Part shown: piece after piece, positions 1 to 9,625 of the stretch | Layout: each line of letters begins with the position of its first letter | Position numbering within the stretch: the first letter of the stretch is position 1 | Assembly: GCA_003670745.1 (NCBI GenBank) | Contig: QWQR01000007.1 | Span: forward strand, 1-34,252 | Length of the DNA stretch: 34,252 nucleotides | Origin: Chloroflexota bacterium | GTDB lineage: Bacteria > Chloroflexota > Limnocylindria > Limnocylindrales > Limnocylindraceae | Direction: 5' to 3' | Notes under the pieces: model-generated | Database searches by the model: none | Told to the model about the DNA's origin: nothing | The model's input: only the letters and a program-made list of their open reading frames with translations | Translations under genes and position numbers: made by a program

Positions 1-870
1 GGCGATGCCGCCCGAGGAGTCTGCGGTGAACTGCGTCACGACAGGGCTCCCAGTTGCCGGGGTTGCAGTGACGGAGAGGACCTGGCCAGGCTCGCTTGAT
101 GCCTCGATACGCACGGGGGCGTTCTCGATACGTGCCCCCTCAGTAGGGCCGAGGAGCTCGAGCTTCGGGCCGCCCCCCGTCGGCAGGGGCACGATCAAGA
201 CACGAGTCAGGGTTTCCGCACTCGCCGTGCCGGTGCCGTCGTCGAGCGCAGTAATGCTCAGCTCGTTCTTTCCGCGGTCGAGGGGCACCTCAACGCTCCA
301 GAGCCCCGTCTCGTCGGCGATCGCCGTGATCGTCTCTCCGCCGAGCCGCTCGATGCGGATCCGCGCCTTGGAGTTTGAGGTTCCGCGCATCTCGACTGAG
401 AGTGTCTCTGCATCAAGGGTGCTGACCGCTTCGGCCGGCGTCTCGATGCTGAGCGACGGTGGTGCTGCGTAGCGAAGGACTTGGGCGCCGACGAAGAGCG
501 CAACGACGATCGCAAGGAGGCCGATGCCGCCATAGGTGGTGAGGCTACGCAGGGCGCCACCGCCGAAGCGTGGCGAGCGGCTCGGCTCATCGGAGCGATA
601 GGTTGCATCGGCGCGCGTGATCGCAGGAAAGCCAGCCCAGCTTCCGACGATCGCCTCAGGATCGAGGTCGAGGTAGGTGGCGTAGGTGCGGAGCATGCCG
701 AGCGTGTAGATGCGTTCGGGAAGGTACGCGGGGTCCTCTGCCTCGAGACCGCGGATGATCGGCACGCGAATGCGCAGCTCTGCGGCGACGCTCTCGATGC
801 TGATCCCTCGCGCCTCCCGGGCGGCGCGCAGTCGCGCCCCTCCGCCGATGCTCCGTCGCTCGTCGCTCAT
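1..870 (-). CDS. RodZ-like membrane protein: N-terminal HTH, one TM segment, C-terminal Ig/DUF4115-like region (3' end beyond window)
   Basis: Own translation of complement from ATG at 868-870: MSDERRSIGGGARLRAAREARGISIESVAAELRIRVPIIRGLEAEDPAYLPERIYTLGMLRTYATYLDLDPEAIV..., TM LTTYGGIGLLAIVVALFVGAQVL, then Ig-like repeats; open to window edge so absent from the ORF track. ATGA overlap with the ftsK stop. Confidence 0.8.
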   Translation of the reverse strand, partial: MSDERRSIGGGARLRAAREARGISIESVAAELRIRVPIIRGLEAEDPAYLPERIYTLGMLRTYATYLDLDPEAIVGSWAGFPAITRADATYRSDEPSRSPRFGGGALRSLTTYGGIGLLAIVVALFVGAQVLRYAAPPSLSIETPAEAVSTLDAETLSVEMRGTSNSKARIRIERLGGETITAIADETGLWSVEVPLDRGKNELSITALDDGTGTASAETLTRVLIVPLPTGGGPKLELLGPTEGARIENAPVRIEASSEPGQVLSVTATPATGSPVVTQFTADSSGGIA

Positions 871-3128
871 CCCTGCTCCTCATCTGCGCTTGGTGCACCG
901 CCATCACGCATCGCAGCGTTGCGGTTCACGACGCGCGCATTCGATCCGTCGAACGCGCCGATGTAGCCGCGCTCCTCGAGCTGGTCGATGATCCGCGCCG
1001 CGCGAGCGTAGCCGATGCGTAGGCGACGCTGCAGGAGTGAGGCCGAGGCGCGGTCATGCTCCTGGACCACCGTTATCGCCTCCTCAAAGAGTCGATCGGC
1101 CTCCTCGCCTCCCCCGTCGCCGCGAGATCCGCCTGTGCCCGTAGCGCCGCCACCCGCTTCGACGATGCCCATTTGGTAGTCAGGGAGCCCCTGGTTCCGC
1201 CAATGCTCCACCACTGCCGCGATCTCCGCATCAGAAACGAAGACGCCCTGCAGGCGGATCGGCTTCGGCGCGTCGGAGGGCTGGAAGAGCATGTCGCCGC
1301 GACCGATTAAGTCCTCTGCCCCTGGTGCGTCGAGCACCGTGCGCGAGTCGACCTGGCTCGCCATCGAGAAGGCGATACGGCTCGGGATGTTCGCCTTGAT
1401 GAGGCCGGTAACCACGTTCACCGAGGGTCGTTGCGTTGCCAACACCATGTGGATCCCCGTAGCGCGCGCCTTCTGGGCGATGCGCACGATCGGCTCCTCG
1501 GTGGCACGGCCATCTTGCATCATCAGGTCGGCGAGCTCATCAATGATGATCACGATGAATGGGAGGCGGTCGTTGTCGTCTTCGCGGCTCTCGTTGTACG
1601 CGGCGAGGTTACGCGAGCCGGCGGCCGCAAAGATGCGATAGCGCGACTCCATCTCGGTGACCGCCCAGCGCAGGGCGGCCGATGCCTTGTCGGCCTCAGT
1701 GATCACCGGAACGAGCAGGTGCGGAAGCCCGTTGTAGCCGGAGAGCTCAACGCGCTTCGGGTCGACGAGGATCAGGCGCAACTCCTGTGGTCGCGAGCGG
1801 AAGAGGAGCGATGCGATCAACGCGTTCACCATGACGCTCTTCCCAGAGCCAGTTGCACCGGCGATTAGCAGGTGGGGCATGCGCGTTAGATCTGCAGCGC
1901 GTGCTGCGCCCGCCACATCGCGCCCGAGAGCAAACACCAACTGCGACTCGCCAGTGGCGAACTCAACCTCTTCGAAGATGCTGCGCAGGCCAACGATGTG
2001 CGTGTCACGGTTCGGAATCTCGATCCCTACAACGGAACGCCCAGGGATCGGCGCCTCAATGCGAATTGAACGGGCCGAGAGCGCCATGGCGAGATCGTCG
2101 CTCAGAGCTTCGATCCTGCTCACGCGCACGGAGGGGTCCGGCTCGAGCTCGTACTGCGTGACGACTGGGCCCGCGCTCATGCCGACCACTTCGGTCGGGA
2201 TGCCGAAGCTCGCGAGCTTCTCGACGATGATTCGGCTGTTCGCGTCGTGGTCCATGCCAGCGCCGCCCTTGCCAACGGCGTGGGCCTCAAGCAGCTCGAC
2301 TCCGGGGAGTTCGTAGGAGCGGCCTTCGCCAGAGCCGAGGGCGCCGCCACGGCGGAGCGGTGCCCCATCGCGCACGCTCGCCCCTGCGGCGCGTGGCGGG
2401 GCAAAGGTGGCCGAGAGCGGAGCGGGTGCCGCGGCCGCCTGTGCGGCGATCGGCCGTTCCTCATCAATCTCTTCTTCGCCATCTTCGTTGTTGTCCCAGC
2501 CTTCAGCAGCCTCATCGTCCTCTTCGCTCGGCGAAAGCTCCGCATCGGCCGCCGCGGCGCGACGCTCACGCGCCGCCTCGCGGGCGGCGGCGATACCGCC
2601 GACCCCCTTCGCCACGGCACCGGCGCCGAGCGTGGCGGTGCCGAAGAGGAGCGAGAAGAGGCGCCGCACCTGTGTTTCGGCGAGCAGGAGGCCGATGCCA
2701 ATAAGGATCGCAGCCCACACGGCGAGCGCGCCGATCGAGGTCAGGAGCCCAGAGAGGCCGTTTCCGGCAATGCGCCCGACGGCTCCCCCTCTTCCGGGGA
2801 GGAGGATCTCGATGATCGCGTGGAGGGCGATCAGCGCCACGAGTGCGAGGGTGATGCGGATTGGGACGCGCGTGGCGCTCTCGGCGCGACGCTCGTACCA
2901 GATCCCGAAGCCGATGAGCGCCGGCGGAAGGATCCACCTCCCCGCGCCGAACCAGGGGGCGATGACGTCGCGCAGCGCGTCGGCAAGCAGGCCACGGCCT
3001 GGGAGAAGTAGGCCAACGGCCAGCACCACGCCGGTTACCGCAAAGGCGAGAAAGATGATCGTACGAAGCGCACTGCTGCTCGCGAAGCGCCCCCCGGCGC
3101 GACCAGATGAACGCGACTTACGCGCCAC
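867..3128 (-). CDS. ftsK: DNA translocase FtsK/SpoIIIE
   Basis: 753 aa; N-terminal TM segments, Walker A HLLIAGATGSGKSVMVN, C-terminal gamma winged helix. Confidence 0.95.
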   Translation of the reverse strand: MARKSRSSGRAGGRFASSSALRTIIFLAFAVTGVVLAVGLLLPGRGLLADALRDVIAPWFGAGRWILPPALIGFGIWYERRAESATRVPIRITLALVALIALHAIIEILLPGRGGAVGRIAGNGLSGLLTSIGALAVWAAILIGIGLLLAETQVRRLFSLLFGTATLGAGAVAKGVGGIAAAREAARERRAAAADAELSPSEEDDEAAEGWDNNEDGEEEIDEERPIAAQAAAAPAPLSATFAPPRAAGASVRDGAPLRRGGALGSGEGRSYELPGVELLEAHAVGKGGAGMDHDANSRIIVEKLASFGIPTEVVGMSAGPVVTQYELEPDPSVRVSRIEALSDDLAMALSARSIRIEAPIPGRSVVGIEIPNRDTHIVGLRSIFEEVEFATGESQLVFALGRDVAGAARAADLTRMPHLLIAGATGSGKSVMVNALIASLLFRSRPQELRLILVDPKRVELSGYNGLPHLLVPVITEADKASAALRWAVTEMESRYRIFAAAGSRNLAAYNESREDDNDRLPFIVIIIDELADLMMQDGRATEEPIVRIAQKARATGIHMVLATQRPSVNVVTGLIKANIPSRIAFSMASQVDSRTVLDAPGAEDLIGRGDMLFQPSDAPKPIRLQGVFVSDAEIAAVVEHWRNQGLPDYQMGIVEAGGGATGTGGSRGDGGGEEADRLFEEAITVVQEHDRASASLLQRRLRIGYARAARIIDQLEERGYIGAFDGSNARVVNRNAAMRDGGAPSADEEQG

Positions 3129-3131
3129 GAT

Positions 3132-4817
3132 CTAGACCTCCACGACCACCGGAACGACGAGCGGGCGTCGCCTCGTCTCGCGGTGGAGGAAGCGCGAGAC
3201 GGCCTCGCTGATCTGGGCCTTGATGAGCGCTGGCTCAGAGGAGCGGTCCCCCTTCGCCTGGAGTGCGCGGAGCGTAATCTCGATCGCCTGCTCCACGAGC
3301 TTGTTGTCTTCGTCACCGTTCAGGAATCCGCGCGTGACGAGCGCGGGGCGACCGATCGGGCGGCCGCTCTTGCGATCGATAGATGCGACCACGACGACGA
3401 TGCCGTCGTCGGCGAGGGTGCGTCGATCGCGCAGCACCACCTCGCTGATCTCGCCGACCGAAGATCCATCGACGAACACTTGACCATGGGCGATCGCTGG
3501 TCGTCGTCGGGCGCTCCCGTCGGCGTGGAACTCGATCGGCACGCCGTTCCCCGTGATGAAGACGTTCTGCGGCGAGACGCCCATCTCGGTTGCGAGGCGC
3601 CCATGGGCGACCTGCATGCGCATTTCGCCGTGCATCGGCACGAAGTTCTTCGGCTTGGTGAGCGAGATCATCATCTTCAGCTCTTCGCGCGAAGCGTGGC
3701 CGGAAACGTGTACCGGTGCGATGGAGTGATAGATCACGTTGGCGCCGGCGCGGAAGAGATTGTCGATCGTGCGACCGACCGCCTCCTCGTTCCCGGGGAT
3801 TGGCGATGCGGAGACGATCACCGTGTCGCCGAGCTGGATCTCGACGTTGCGATGCTCAGCGTTCCCCATCTTTGCGAGGCCAGCCATCGGTTCGCCCTGG
3901 GCGCCAGTCGTTGCGATAACGAGCGGCTCCTTGACGCGACGCGCGATCTCCTCTTTGGAGATGAACGGGCGCTTCAGGGTGAGGTAGCCGAGCTCTTGCG
4001 CGATCTTTGAGTTCTGCTCCATTGAGCGGCCAACGACGGCGACGCGACGCCCGAGCGCCTCGGCGGCATCGATCACCTGCTGGATGCGTGCGATGTTCGA
4101 CGCGAAGGTTGCGACGATCACGCGCCCCTGCGCCTCGCTCATGATCCCGCGGAAGGTTTCGCCAACGACGCGCTCACTCGGCGTGTAGCCGGGCACCTCG
4201 GCACGCGTGCTGTCGGAGACGAGGGCGATCACGCCTTCGGCGCCGAGCCTGGCAAGGATGTCGAAGTCGGTCCCTCGTCCATCAACTGGCGTCTGGTCGA
4301 ACTTGAAGTCGCCAGTGTGGACCACGGTGCCGACCGGCGTGTGAATCGCGAGCCCCATCGCGTCAGGGATCGAGTGGCCGACGCGGAACGGCTCGATCGT
4401 GAAGGCGCCGAGTTCGAGTCGGTCGCCTGGATCGAGTTTGCGCAGTGGGTTCGCCGAGACCTTCGCCTCTTTCAGCTTGTTGGCGAGAAGCCCGCGGGCG
4501 AGTGTGCTCGCGTAGACCGGCACCCCCGGGAACTCCGGCAGGATGTGCGGGAGGGCGCCGATATGGTCCTCGTGCGCGTGGGTGATCACCACCGCCTTCA
4601 CCTGACGCTTGCGCTCGCGGAGGTAGGTGACGTCGGGGATGATGATGTCGACCCCGAGGGTCGTCTCGTCGGGGAAGGCGAGGCCGCAATCAACGAGGAT
4701 GATCTCGTCGCCGTACTCATAGACGTAGAGGTTCTTGCCGATCTCCCCCATCCCGCCGAGCGGGATAAGGCGAAGCGGCGGGCCCCCGACAGGGGCGCGT
4801 TGAGGTCGTCGGCTCAA
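3132..4817 (-). CDS. rnj: Ribonuclease J
   Basis: Metallo-beta-lactamase/beta-CASP motifs LIPLGGMGEIGKN, THAHEDHIGALP, HTGDFKFD, VPMHGE. Confidence 0.95.
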   Translation of the reverse strand: MSRRPQRAPVGGPPLRLIPLGGMGEIGKNLYVYEYGDEIILVDCGLAFPDETTLGVDIIIPDVTYLRERKRQVKAVVITHAHEDHIGALPHILPEFPGVPVYASTLARGLLANKLKEAKVSANPLRKLDPGDRLELGAFTIEPFRVGHSIPDAMGLAIHTPVGTVVHTGDFKFDQTPVDGRGTDFDILARLGAEGVIALVSDSTRAEVPGYTPSERVVGETFRGIMSEAQGRVIVATFASNIARIQQVIDAAEALGRRVAVVGRSMEQNSKIAQELGYLTLKRPFISKEEIARRVKEPLVIATTGAQGEPMAGLAKMGNAEHRNVEIQLGDTVIVSASPIPGNEEAVGRTIDNLFRAGANVIYHSIAPVHVSGHASREELKMMISLTKPKNFVPMHGEMRMQVAHGRLATEMGVSPQNVFITGNGVPIEFHADGSARRRPAIAHGQVFVDGSSVGEISEVVLRDRRTLADDGIVVVVASIDRKSGRPIGRPALVTRGFLNGDEDNKLVEQAIEITLRALQAKGDRSSEPALIKAQISEAVSRFLHRETRRRPLVVPVVVEV

Positions 4818-5512
4818 GGGTTCTCTCCTTCGAAGAGTCGGAGCTGATGCTGCTCCGGGGGCTCCTGCATCTGGGACAGGGTAGCCGCCCCACCCGCTCC
4901 GCGGGCAGCCGCCCTGCGGGCACGTGCGGGGTCAAGGGCGCGGGCGAGTGCAGCGACGTCACGCTCAAGGGTCGGCCGGAGCGATCCATTGTGGAGCGCC
5001 GCCGCTGGGTGATAGAGCGGGAGAAGCGTCGCGTCGGTGGGAATCGGCGCCCCCGCTGCAGGGGAAACAACACTGCCGTGGGCTGCGGAGATCTTTGCCG
5101 CAGGGGCAAAGGAGTGCAGCGCGTGGCGGCCAAGCGGCGCCACGATGAGCGGGTCGAGGATCTCCATCTGGCGGCGCAAGAAGGGGGCGCACGCGGCGAC
5201 CTCTTCGGGCTCTGGGTCGCGATTCGCCGGCGGATGACACTTCACAACGTTCAAGATGTAGACGTCGTCGCGCCGGAGGCCGATCAGCGCAAGGAGGCCA
5301 CCGAGCAGTCGCCCTGCAGCGCCAACAAACGGTCGCCCCTCGACGTCCTCAGTGGCGCCTGGGCCCTCGCCGACGAAGACAATCTCCGCTGTCGGACTCC
5401 CCTCGCCGGGGACACTGCGGGTACGGCTGGAGCCGAGCGGGCAGGCGCGACACGCTTCGATCTCAACGGCGAGTGCCTCGAGCGCCGCACCCCGTGCGGC
5501 GGCGTCACTCAT
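4814..5512 (-). CDS. Family 4 (Fe-S) uracil-DNA glycosylase
   Basis: CRACPLG, GEGPGATEDVEGRPFVGAAGRLL, NVVKCHPPANRDP. Confidence 0.92.
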   Translation of the reverse strand: MSDAAARGAALEALAVEIEACRACPLGSSRTRSVPGEGSPTAEIVFVGEGPGATEDVEGRPFVGAAGRLLGGLLALIGLRRDDVYILNVVKCHPPANRDPEPEEVAACAPFLRRQMEILDPLIVAPLGRHALHSFAPAAKISAAHGSVVSPAAGAPIPTDATLLPLYHPAAALHNGSLRPTLERDVAALARALDPARARRAAARGAGGAATLSQMQEPPEQHQLRLFEGENP

Positions 5513-6545
5513 GCAACAGCCGGCGCGCGACGAGCAGCTCGGCGATCTCTACCGCGTTGGTGGCGGCTCCCTTTCGAACGTTGTCGCTTACGACCCAGAA
5601 GGCCAAGCCATTCTCGACACTCTGGTCAACGCGGACACGTCCGACAAAAATCCCATCGCTCCCCGCCGCCTCTGCTGCGAGCGGGTAAGTATGCGTCGCT
5701 GGATCGTCCTGTACAAAGACACCTGCTGTCTGTGCAAAGACTGTCCTTGCGCTCTCTGGACTGAGTGGTCGCTCCAGCTCAACATGCACCGCCTCGGAGT
5801 GGCCAACCTCGACCGGCACGCGCACAGCGGTAGCGCTGATGCGTAGCGCTGGGAGGCTGAGGATCTTGCGGCTCTCGTTGACGACCTTCGTCTCCTCCTT
5901 GGTGCTCCCGTCTGGGAGAAAGATATCGATTGCAGGGATCGGGCTCAGGACTACGGCGTGCCGCACCGTTGTTGAGGCTGGGGTCTCCCCGGCCACGAGG
6001 GCGCGTTGCTGCGCGCGCAGGTCTTCCACGGAGTCGCCTCCTGCACCGGAGACCGCCTGGTAGGTGGCAACGACCACGCGTCGCAGTCCGGCCGCCTGCT
6101 GCAGGGCGTGAAGGAGCGGGGCGAGCTGCATCGTGGAGCAGTTCGGGTTGGCGATGATCCCCTGGTGCCCGTCGAGCGCCTCGGGGTTCACCTGGGATAC
6201 AACGAGCGGCACGGTGGGATCCATACGCCAGGCGCTGGAGTTGTCGACGACCGTGCAGCCGCGCTTCGCCGCCTCAGGTGCGAGCTGGAGGCTCGCCCCG
6301 GCGCCGGCGCTAAAGAGGGCGATGTCGACCCCCTCGAAGGCATCCGGCATCGCCTCGGCTACGGGGATCTCAGCGCCCCGGAAGCGCACGCTGCGACCGG
6401 AGGCGCTCGCGGCGAGTGGGCGCAGCTCGGCAACAGGGAAGTTTCGCTCCTCGAGGATCTGGATCATCGTGCGCCCGACGAGACCCGTAGCGCCGACGAC
6501 GGCTACGACGAGCCCGGGACCCTGGCGCTCCGACGCGTTGCTCAT
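5505..6545 (-). CDS. asd: [21 protein letters not shown] dehydrogenase
   Basis: VVGATGLVGRTMIQILEER, NPNCSTMQLAPLLHAL. Confidence 0.95.
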   Translation of the reverse strand: MSNASERQGPGLVVAVVGATGLVGRTMIQILEERNFPVAELRPLAASASGRSVRFRGAEIPVAEAMPDAFEGVDIALFSAGAGASLQLAPEAAKRGCTVVDNSSAWRMDPTVPLVVSQVNPEALDGHQGIIANPNCSTMQLAPLLHALQQAAGLRRVVVATYQAVSGAGGDSVEDLRAQQRALVAGETPASTTVRHAVVLSPIPAIDIFLPDGSTKEETKVVNESRKILSLPALRISATAVRVPVEVGHSEAVHVELERPLSPESARTVFAQTAGVFVQDDPATHTYPLAAEAAGSDGIFVGRVRVDQSVENGLAFWVVSDNVRKGAATNAVEIAELLVARRLLHE

Positions 6546-6551
6546 GCGGGG

Positions 6552-6557
6552 AGTATA
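6552..6557 (-). promoter_or_regulatory. Candidate -10 element TATACT, 6 nt upstream of asd ATG (leaderless candidate)
   Basis: Minus strand GCCTC-TATACT-CCCCGC-ATG; no Shine-Dalgarno-like sequence before the ATG. Confidence 0.45.
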
Positions 6558-6559
6558 GA

Positions 6560-6584
6560 GGCGGCGGGGTCACCCCCGACCGCC
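6560..6584 (-). terminator. Hairpin between pnp and asd, no T-tract
   Basis: GGCGG-tc-GGGG-GTGA-CCCC-g-CCGCC on minus strand, just after the pnp stop and just before the asd -10. Confidence 0.4.
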
Positions 6585-6606
6585 TCGACCCTCCTAACCC
6601 TGCGAC

Positions 6607-9201
6607 TCAGTCGCGCGGGGTCGCCTTGTGGCGCTGCATTGCCTGTCGGCGCGAGAGGTTAACGCGGCCCTGACGGTCGACTTCGGTGACGATGACCATC
6701 ACCTCGTCGCCGACGGCGACCTCATCTTCGACGGTGTTGACGCGGTAGTCGGCAAGCTCTCCGATACGGATGAGCCCCTCCTTACCGGGGAGGATCTCGA
6801 CGAATGCGCCGAAGCCCATCAGTCGTGTGACCTTCCCCATGTAGAGCGCGCCGACCTCGACCTCCTTGGTGATCGCGTTGATCGCGTCGACGACCCCCTT
6901 GGTGCGCTCTGGGTCTGCCGAGGCGATCTGCACCGTCCCGTCATCCGAGACGTTGATGTTCACCTGGAAATCGTCCTGCATCTTGCGGATCACTGCGCCG
7001 CCCTTGCCGATGATGTCGCGGATCTTCTCCGGATTGATCTTCAGCGTGGTGATGCGCGGCGCGAAGTCCGAGAGCTCTGGGCGGGCGGTCGAGATGACAG
7101 CCTCCATCTTGTCGAGGATCGCAAGGCGCGCGGTGAGCGCATCCTTCAGCCCCGTCGCGATGATCTTCCCGTTGATCCCAAGGACCTTGATGTCCATCTG
7201 CAGCGCGGTGATCCCATCGCGGGTCCCCGTCACCTTGAAGTCCATGTCGCCGAAGGCATCCTCTTTTCCGAGGATGTCGGTCAGCACGATGAACTCGCCA
7301 TCGGGCTCAGACATGAGGCCCATGGCGGCTCCTGCAACAGGCGCCTTGATCGGCACACCTGCGTCGAGGAGTGCGAGGCTCGAGCCGCAGGTAGAGGCCA
7401 TCGACGTCGATCCATTCGACGTGACGCACTCCGACACGACGCGAATCGCGTACGGGAACTCTTCCGTCGATGGGAGAACCGGAAGGAGCGCTCGCTCAGC
7501 GAGTGCGCCGTGTCCGATCTCGCGTCGACCGGGGCCGCGCATCGGCTTGTTCTCGCCGGTGCTGTATGGAGGCATGTTGTAGTGATGCAGATAGCGCTTC
7601 GTCGTCTCTGGCGAGACGGTGTCGAGTCGCTGCGCTGCGGTCACAGGCCCGAGCGTTGCAACGCTCAGTGCCTGCGTGTCGCCACGCGTGAAGAGCCCCG
7701 AGCCGTGCGCGCGTGGCAGCAGCCCCACCTCTACGGTGATCGGGCGGATCTCGTCGACCTTGCGGCCGTCCATACGGATCCCCTCCTTCAACGTGAGGTT
7801 GCGGGCGGTCTTCTTATGCGCCCAGCCGAAGAGGTTCTTGCCGACGCGCGCCTTGCGGCGTGCGGCCTCAAGGAGCGCCTTCGGTTCGCCCTTGCCGCTA
7901 CGAGCGGCGCGGATCGAGTCGGCGATCTCACTCTTCAGTGTCTCGAGACGGGCTGGCAACTCGGCGCCGAGGGCGATCAGCAGCTCAGCTGTGGCCTCCG
8001 CGTCGGGGAGCGCGCGATGGTTCGGTGTCGTCGCGACGCCGAAGGTACGGGCGAGGTCACCGAGCTTGTACGACTCAGCCTCGGGATACGCCTCCTTGAA
8101 GAGGACGAAGGTGTCGAGGTAGCTCCCCTGCTCCACCGCAAAGCTGCGGCCGGCGCCGAGCGCCTCGTCAAGGAAGCCAACGTCGAACCCGAGGTTGTGG
8201 CCAACGAGGATCGAGCCGTCGGCGAAGGCCTTCAGCTTCGTGGCGGCCTCCTTCGGGGCGACCCCTCCAGCGACCTCCTTCGTGGTCAAGCCGTGCATCT
8301 GGGCGCCGACGATCTCGTTCCCTGCATTCACGAGTGTGCTCCAGCGATCGGTGATCTTGCCACCCTTCACCTTCACTGCGGCAACCTCAACGAGGTCGGA
8401 GAGCTTCGGATCAAGGCCGGTCGTCTCTGTATCAACGATCACGAACGATGCGCCGCTCTTCGCCGCTTCGGCGAACGAGAGCACGCTGTCAATGTTCGGC
8501 TCAATGTACGGGACGCGCTTCGCCTTCCCGACCTTTTCTCGCAGCTCCTCCTGGAGCTTCACAAGATCCTTGATCGCGTTGTGGCCAAACTCAATCGCCT
8601 CGGCCATCTTCGCCTCGCTGATGAGGTTCGCGCCTGCCTCGACCATCATGATCGCGTCGCGCGTGCCGGAGACCACGAGGTCAAGATCGCTCCCCTTCAA
8701 CTCATCAAAGGTTGGATTGATCACGAAGGCCCCGTCGATCAGTCCGATGCGGACTGCGCCGATTGGTCCGAGGAATGGGACCTCAGAGATCGTGAGCGCC
8801 GCGGATGCGGCGATCGTGCCGAGGATGTCCGGATCGTTCTCCTGGTCGTGGCTGAGGACGGTGATGACGATCTGCACGTCGTCCTTGTACCCCTCAGGGA
8901 AGAGCGGCCGGATCGGACGGTCGGTGAGTCGCGCAGAAAGGATCGCGTTCTCGGAGGCGCGTCCTTCGCGCTTGATGTAGCCGCCTGGGATCTTGCCGGC
9001 CGCGTACATGCGCTCTTCGAACTCGATCGTCATTGGGAAGAAGTCGAGGCCTGGGCGCGGGTCGCTGCGATTCGCGGTGCCAAGCACCATGGTGTCGCCG
9101 TAGCGCACCGTGACGGAACCGCCGGCGAGGCGCGCCATGCGCCCTGTCTCGATCGTGAGTGTTCGGCCGCCGAACTCGGCGGATACGGTCGTGATGTTCA
9201 T
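6607..9201 (-). CDS. pnp: Polyribonucleotide nucleotidyltransferase with inserted DEDDh exonuclease domain
   Basis: PH1 (MNITTVSAEFGGRTLTIETGRMARLAGGSV...), PH2 (LFTRGDTQALSVATLG, REIGHGALAERALLPVLPS, LTDILGKEDAFGDMDFKVTG), KH (IIGKGGAVIRKMQ), S1; 864 aa in one uninterrupted frame. Confidence 0.97.
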   Translation of the reverse strand: MNITTVSAEFGGRTLTIETGRMARLAGGSVTVRYGDTMVLGTANRSDPRPGLDFFPMTIEFEERMYAAGKIPGGYIKREGRASENAILSARLTDRPIRPLFPEGYKDDVQIVITVLSHDQENDPDILGTIAASAALTISEVPFLGPIGAVRIGLIDGAFVINPTFDELKGSDLDLVVSGTRDAIMMVEAGANLISEAKMAEAIEFGHNAIKDLVKLQEELREKVGKAKRVPYIEPNIDSVLSFAEAAKSGASFVIVDTETTGLDPKLSDLVEVAAVKVKGGKITDRWSTLVNAGNEIVGAQMHGLTTKEVAGGVAPKEAATKLKAFADGSILVGHNLGFDVGFLDEALGAGRSFAVEQGSYLDTFVLFKEAYPEAESYKLGDLARTFGVATTPNHRALPDAEATAELLIALGAELPARLETLKSEIADSIRAARSGKGEPKALLEAARRKARVGKNLFGWAHKKTARNLTLKEGIRMDGRKVDEIRPITVEVGLLPRAHGSGLFTRGDTQALSVATLGPVTAAQRLDTVSPETTKRYLHHYNMPPYSTGENKPMRGPGRREIGHGALAERALLPVLPSTEEFPYAIRVVSECVTSNGSTSMASTCGSSLALLDAGVPIKAPVAGAAMGLMSEPDGEFIVLTDILGKEDAFGDMDFKVTGTRDGITALQMDIKVLGINGKIIATGLKDALTARLAILDKMEAVISTARPELSDFAPRITTLKINPEKIRDIIGKGGAVIRKMQDDFQVNINVSDDGTVQIASADPERTKGVVDAINAITKEVEVGALYMGKVTRLMGFGAFVEILPGKEGLIRIGELADYRVNTVEDEVAVGDEVMVIVTEVDRQGRVNLSRRQAMQRHKATPRD
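7955..8453 (-). other. DnaQ-like DEDDh 3'-5' exonuclease domain inside pnp
   Basis: SFVIVDTETTGLDPK (ExoI D/E), ILVGHNLGFDVGFLDEAL (ExoII D), NHRALPDAEATAELL (ExoIII H/D). Confidence 0.93.
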
Positions 9202-9273
9202 CTCTGCTCCTGTCAGGCTCGCGCTCTACGGCGCGTCAGCCACGTGGGTACCAGCCGAAGCTGGAGGGGGTGG

Positions 9274-9543
9274 TTAGCGGCGAAGTCCGAGCTTCTCGGT
9301 GAGCGCGGCGTGGCGCGCTCCATCTTCACGCTTGAGGAATGTGAGCAGGCGGCGTCGCTGACCAACGAGCTTGAGGAGCCCGCGGCGCGAGTGATTGTCC
9401 TGCTTGAACGTCTGAAGGTGGCGGGTGAGGCCTTCGATCCGCTCCGAAAGGAGTGCGATCTGGACCTCGGCGGAGCCAGTGTCTCCGGCGTGTCGCCCGT
9501 TCTCAGCGACGATCCGCTGGGTGGTTGTGGTGTCGAGGGGCAA
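9274..9543 (-). CDS. rpsO: 30S ribosomal protein S15 (TTG start)
   Basis: [80 protein letters not shown] at 9541-9543 preceded by AGGAGAG. Confidence 0.92.
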   Translation of the reverse strand: MPLDTTTTQRIVAENGRHAGDTGSAEVQIALLSERIEGLTRHLQTFKQDNHSRRGLLKLVGQRRRLLTFLKREDGARHAALTEKLGLRR

Positions 9544-9625
9544 GGCGTATCTCTCCTGTCTTCTCGGGCCCCATTGGGCGCCCGTGCTTCTCACATACTT
9601 TCGTGGATGGTTCCTAGGGTAGCGA

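Noticed and set aside
7955-8453. Exonuclease insertion as an assembly chimera or frameshift
   Set aside because: Frame is continuous into and out of the domain, composition matches the flanks, and PH1, PH2, KH and S1 are complete; cannot be fully excluded without reads.
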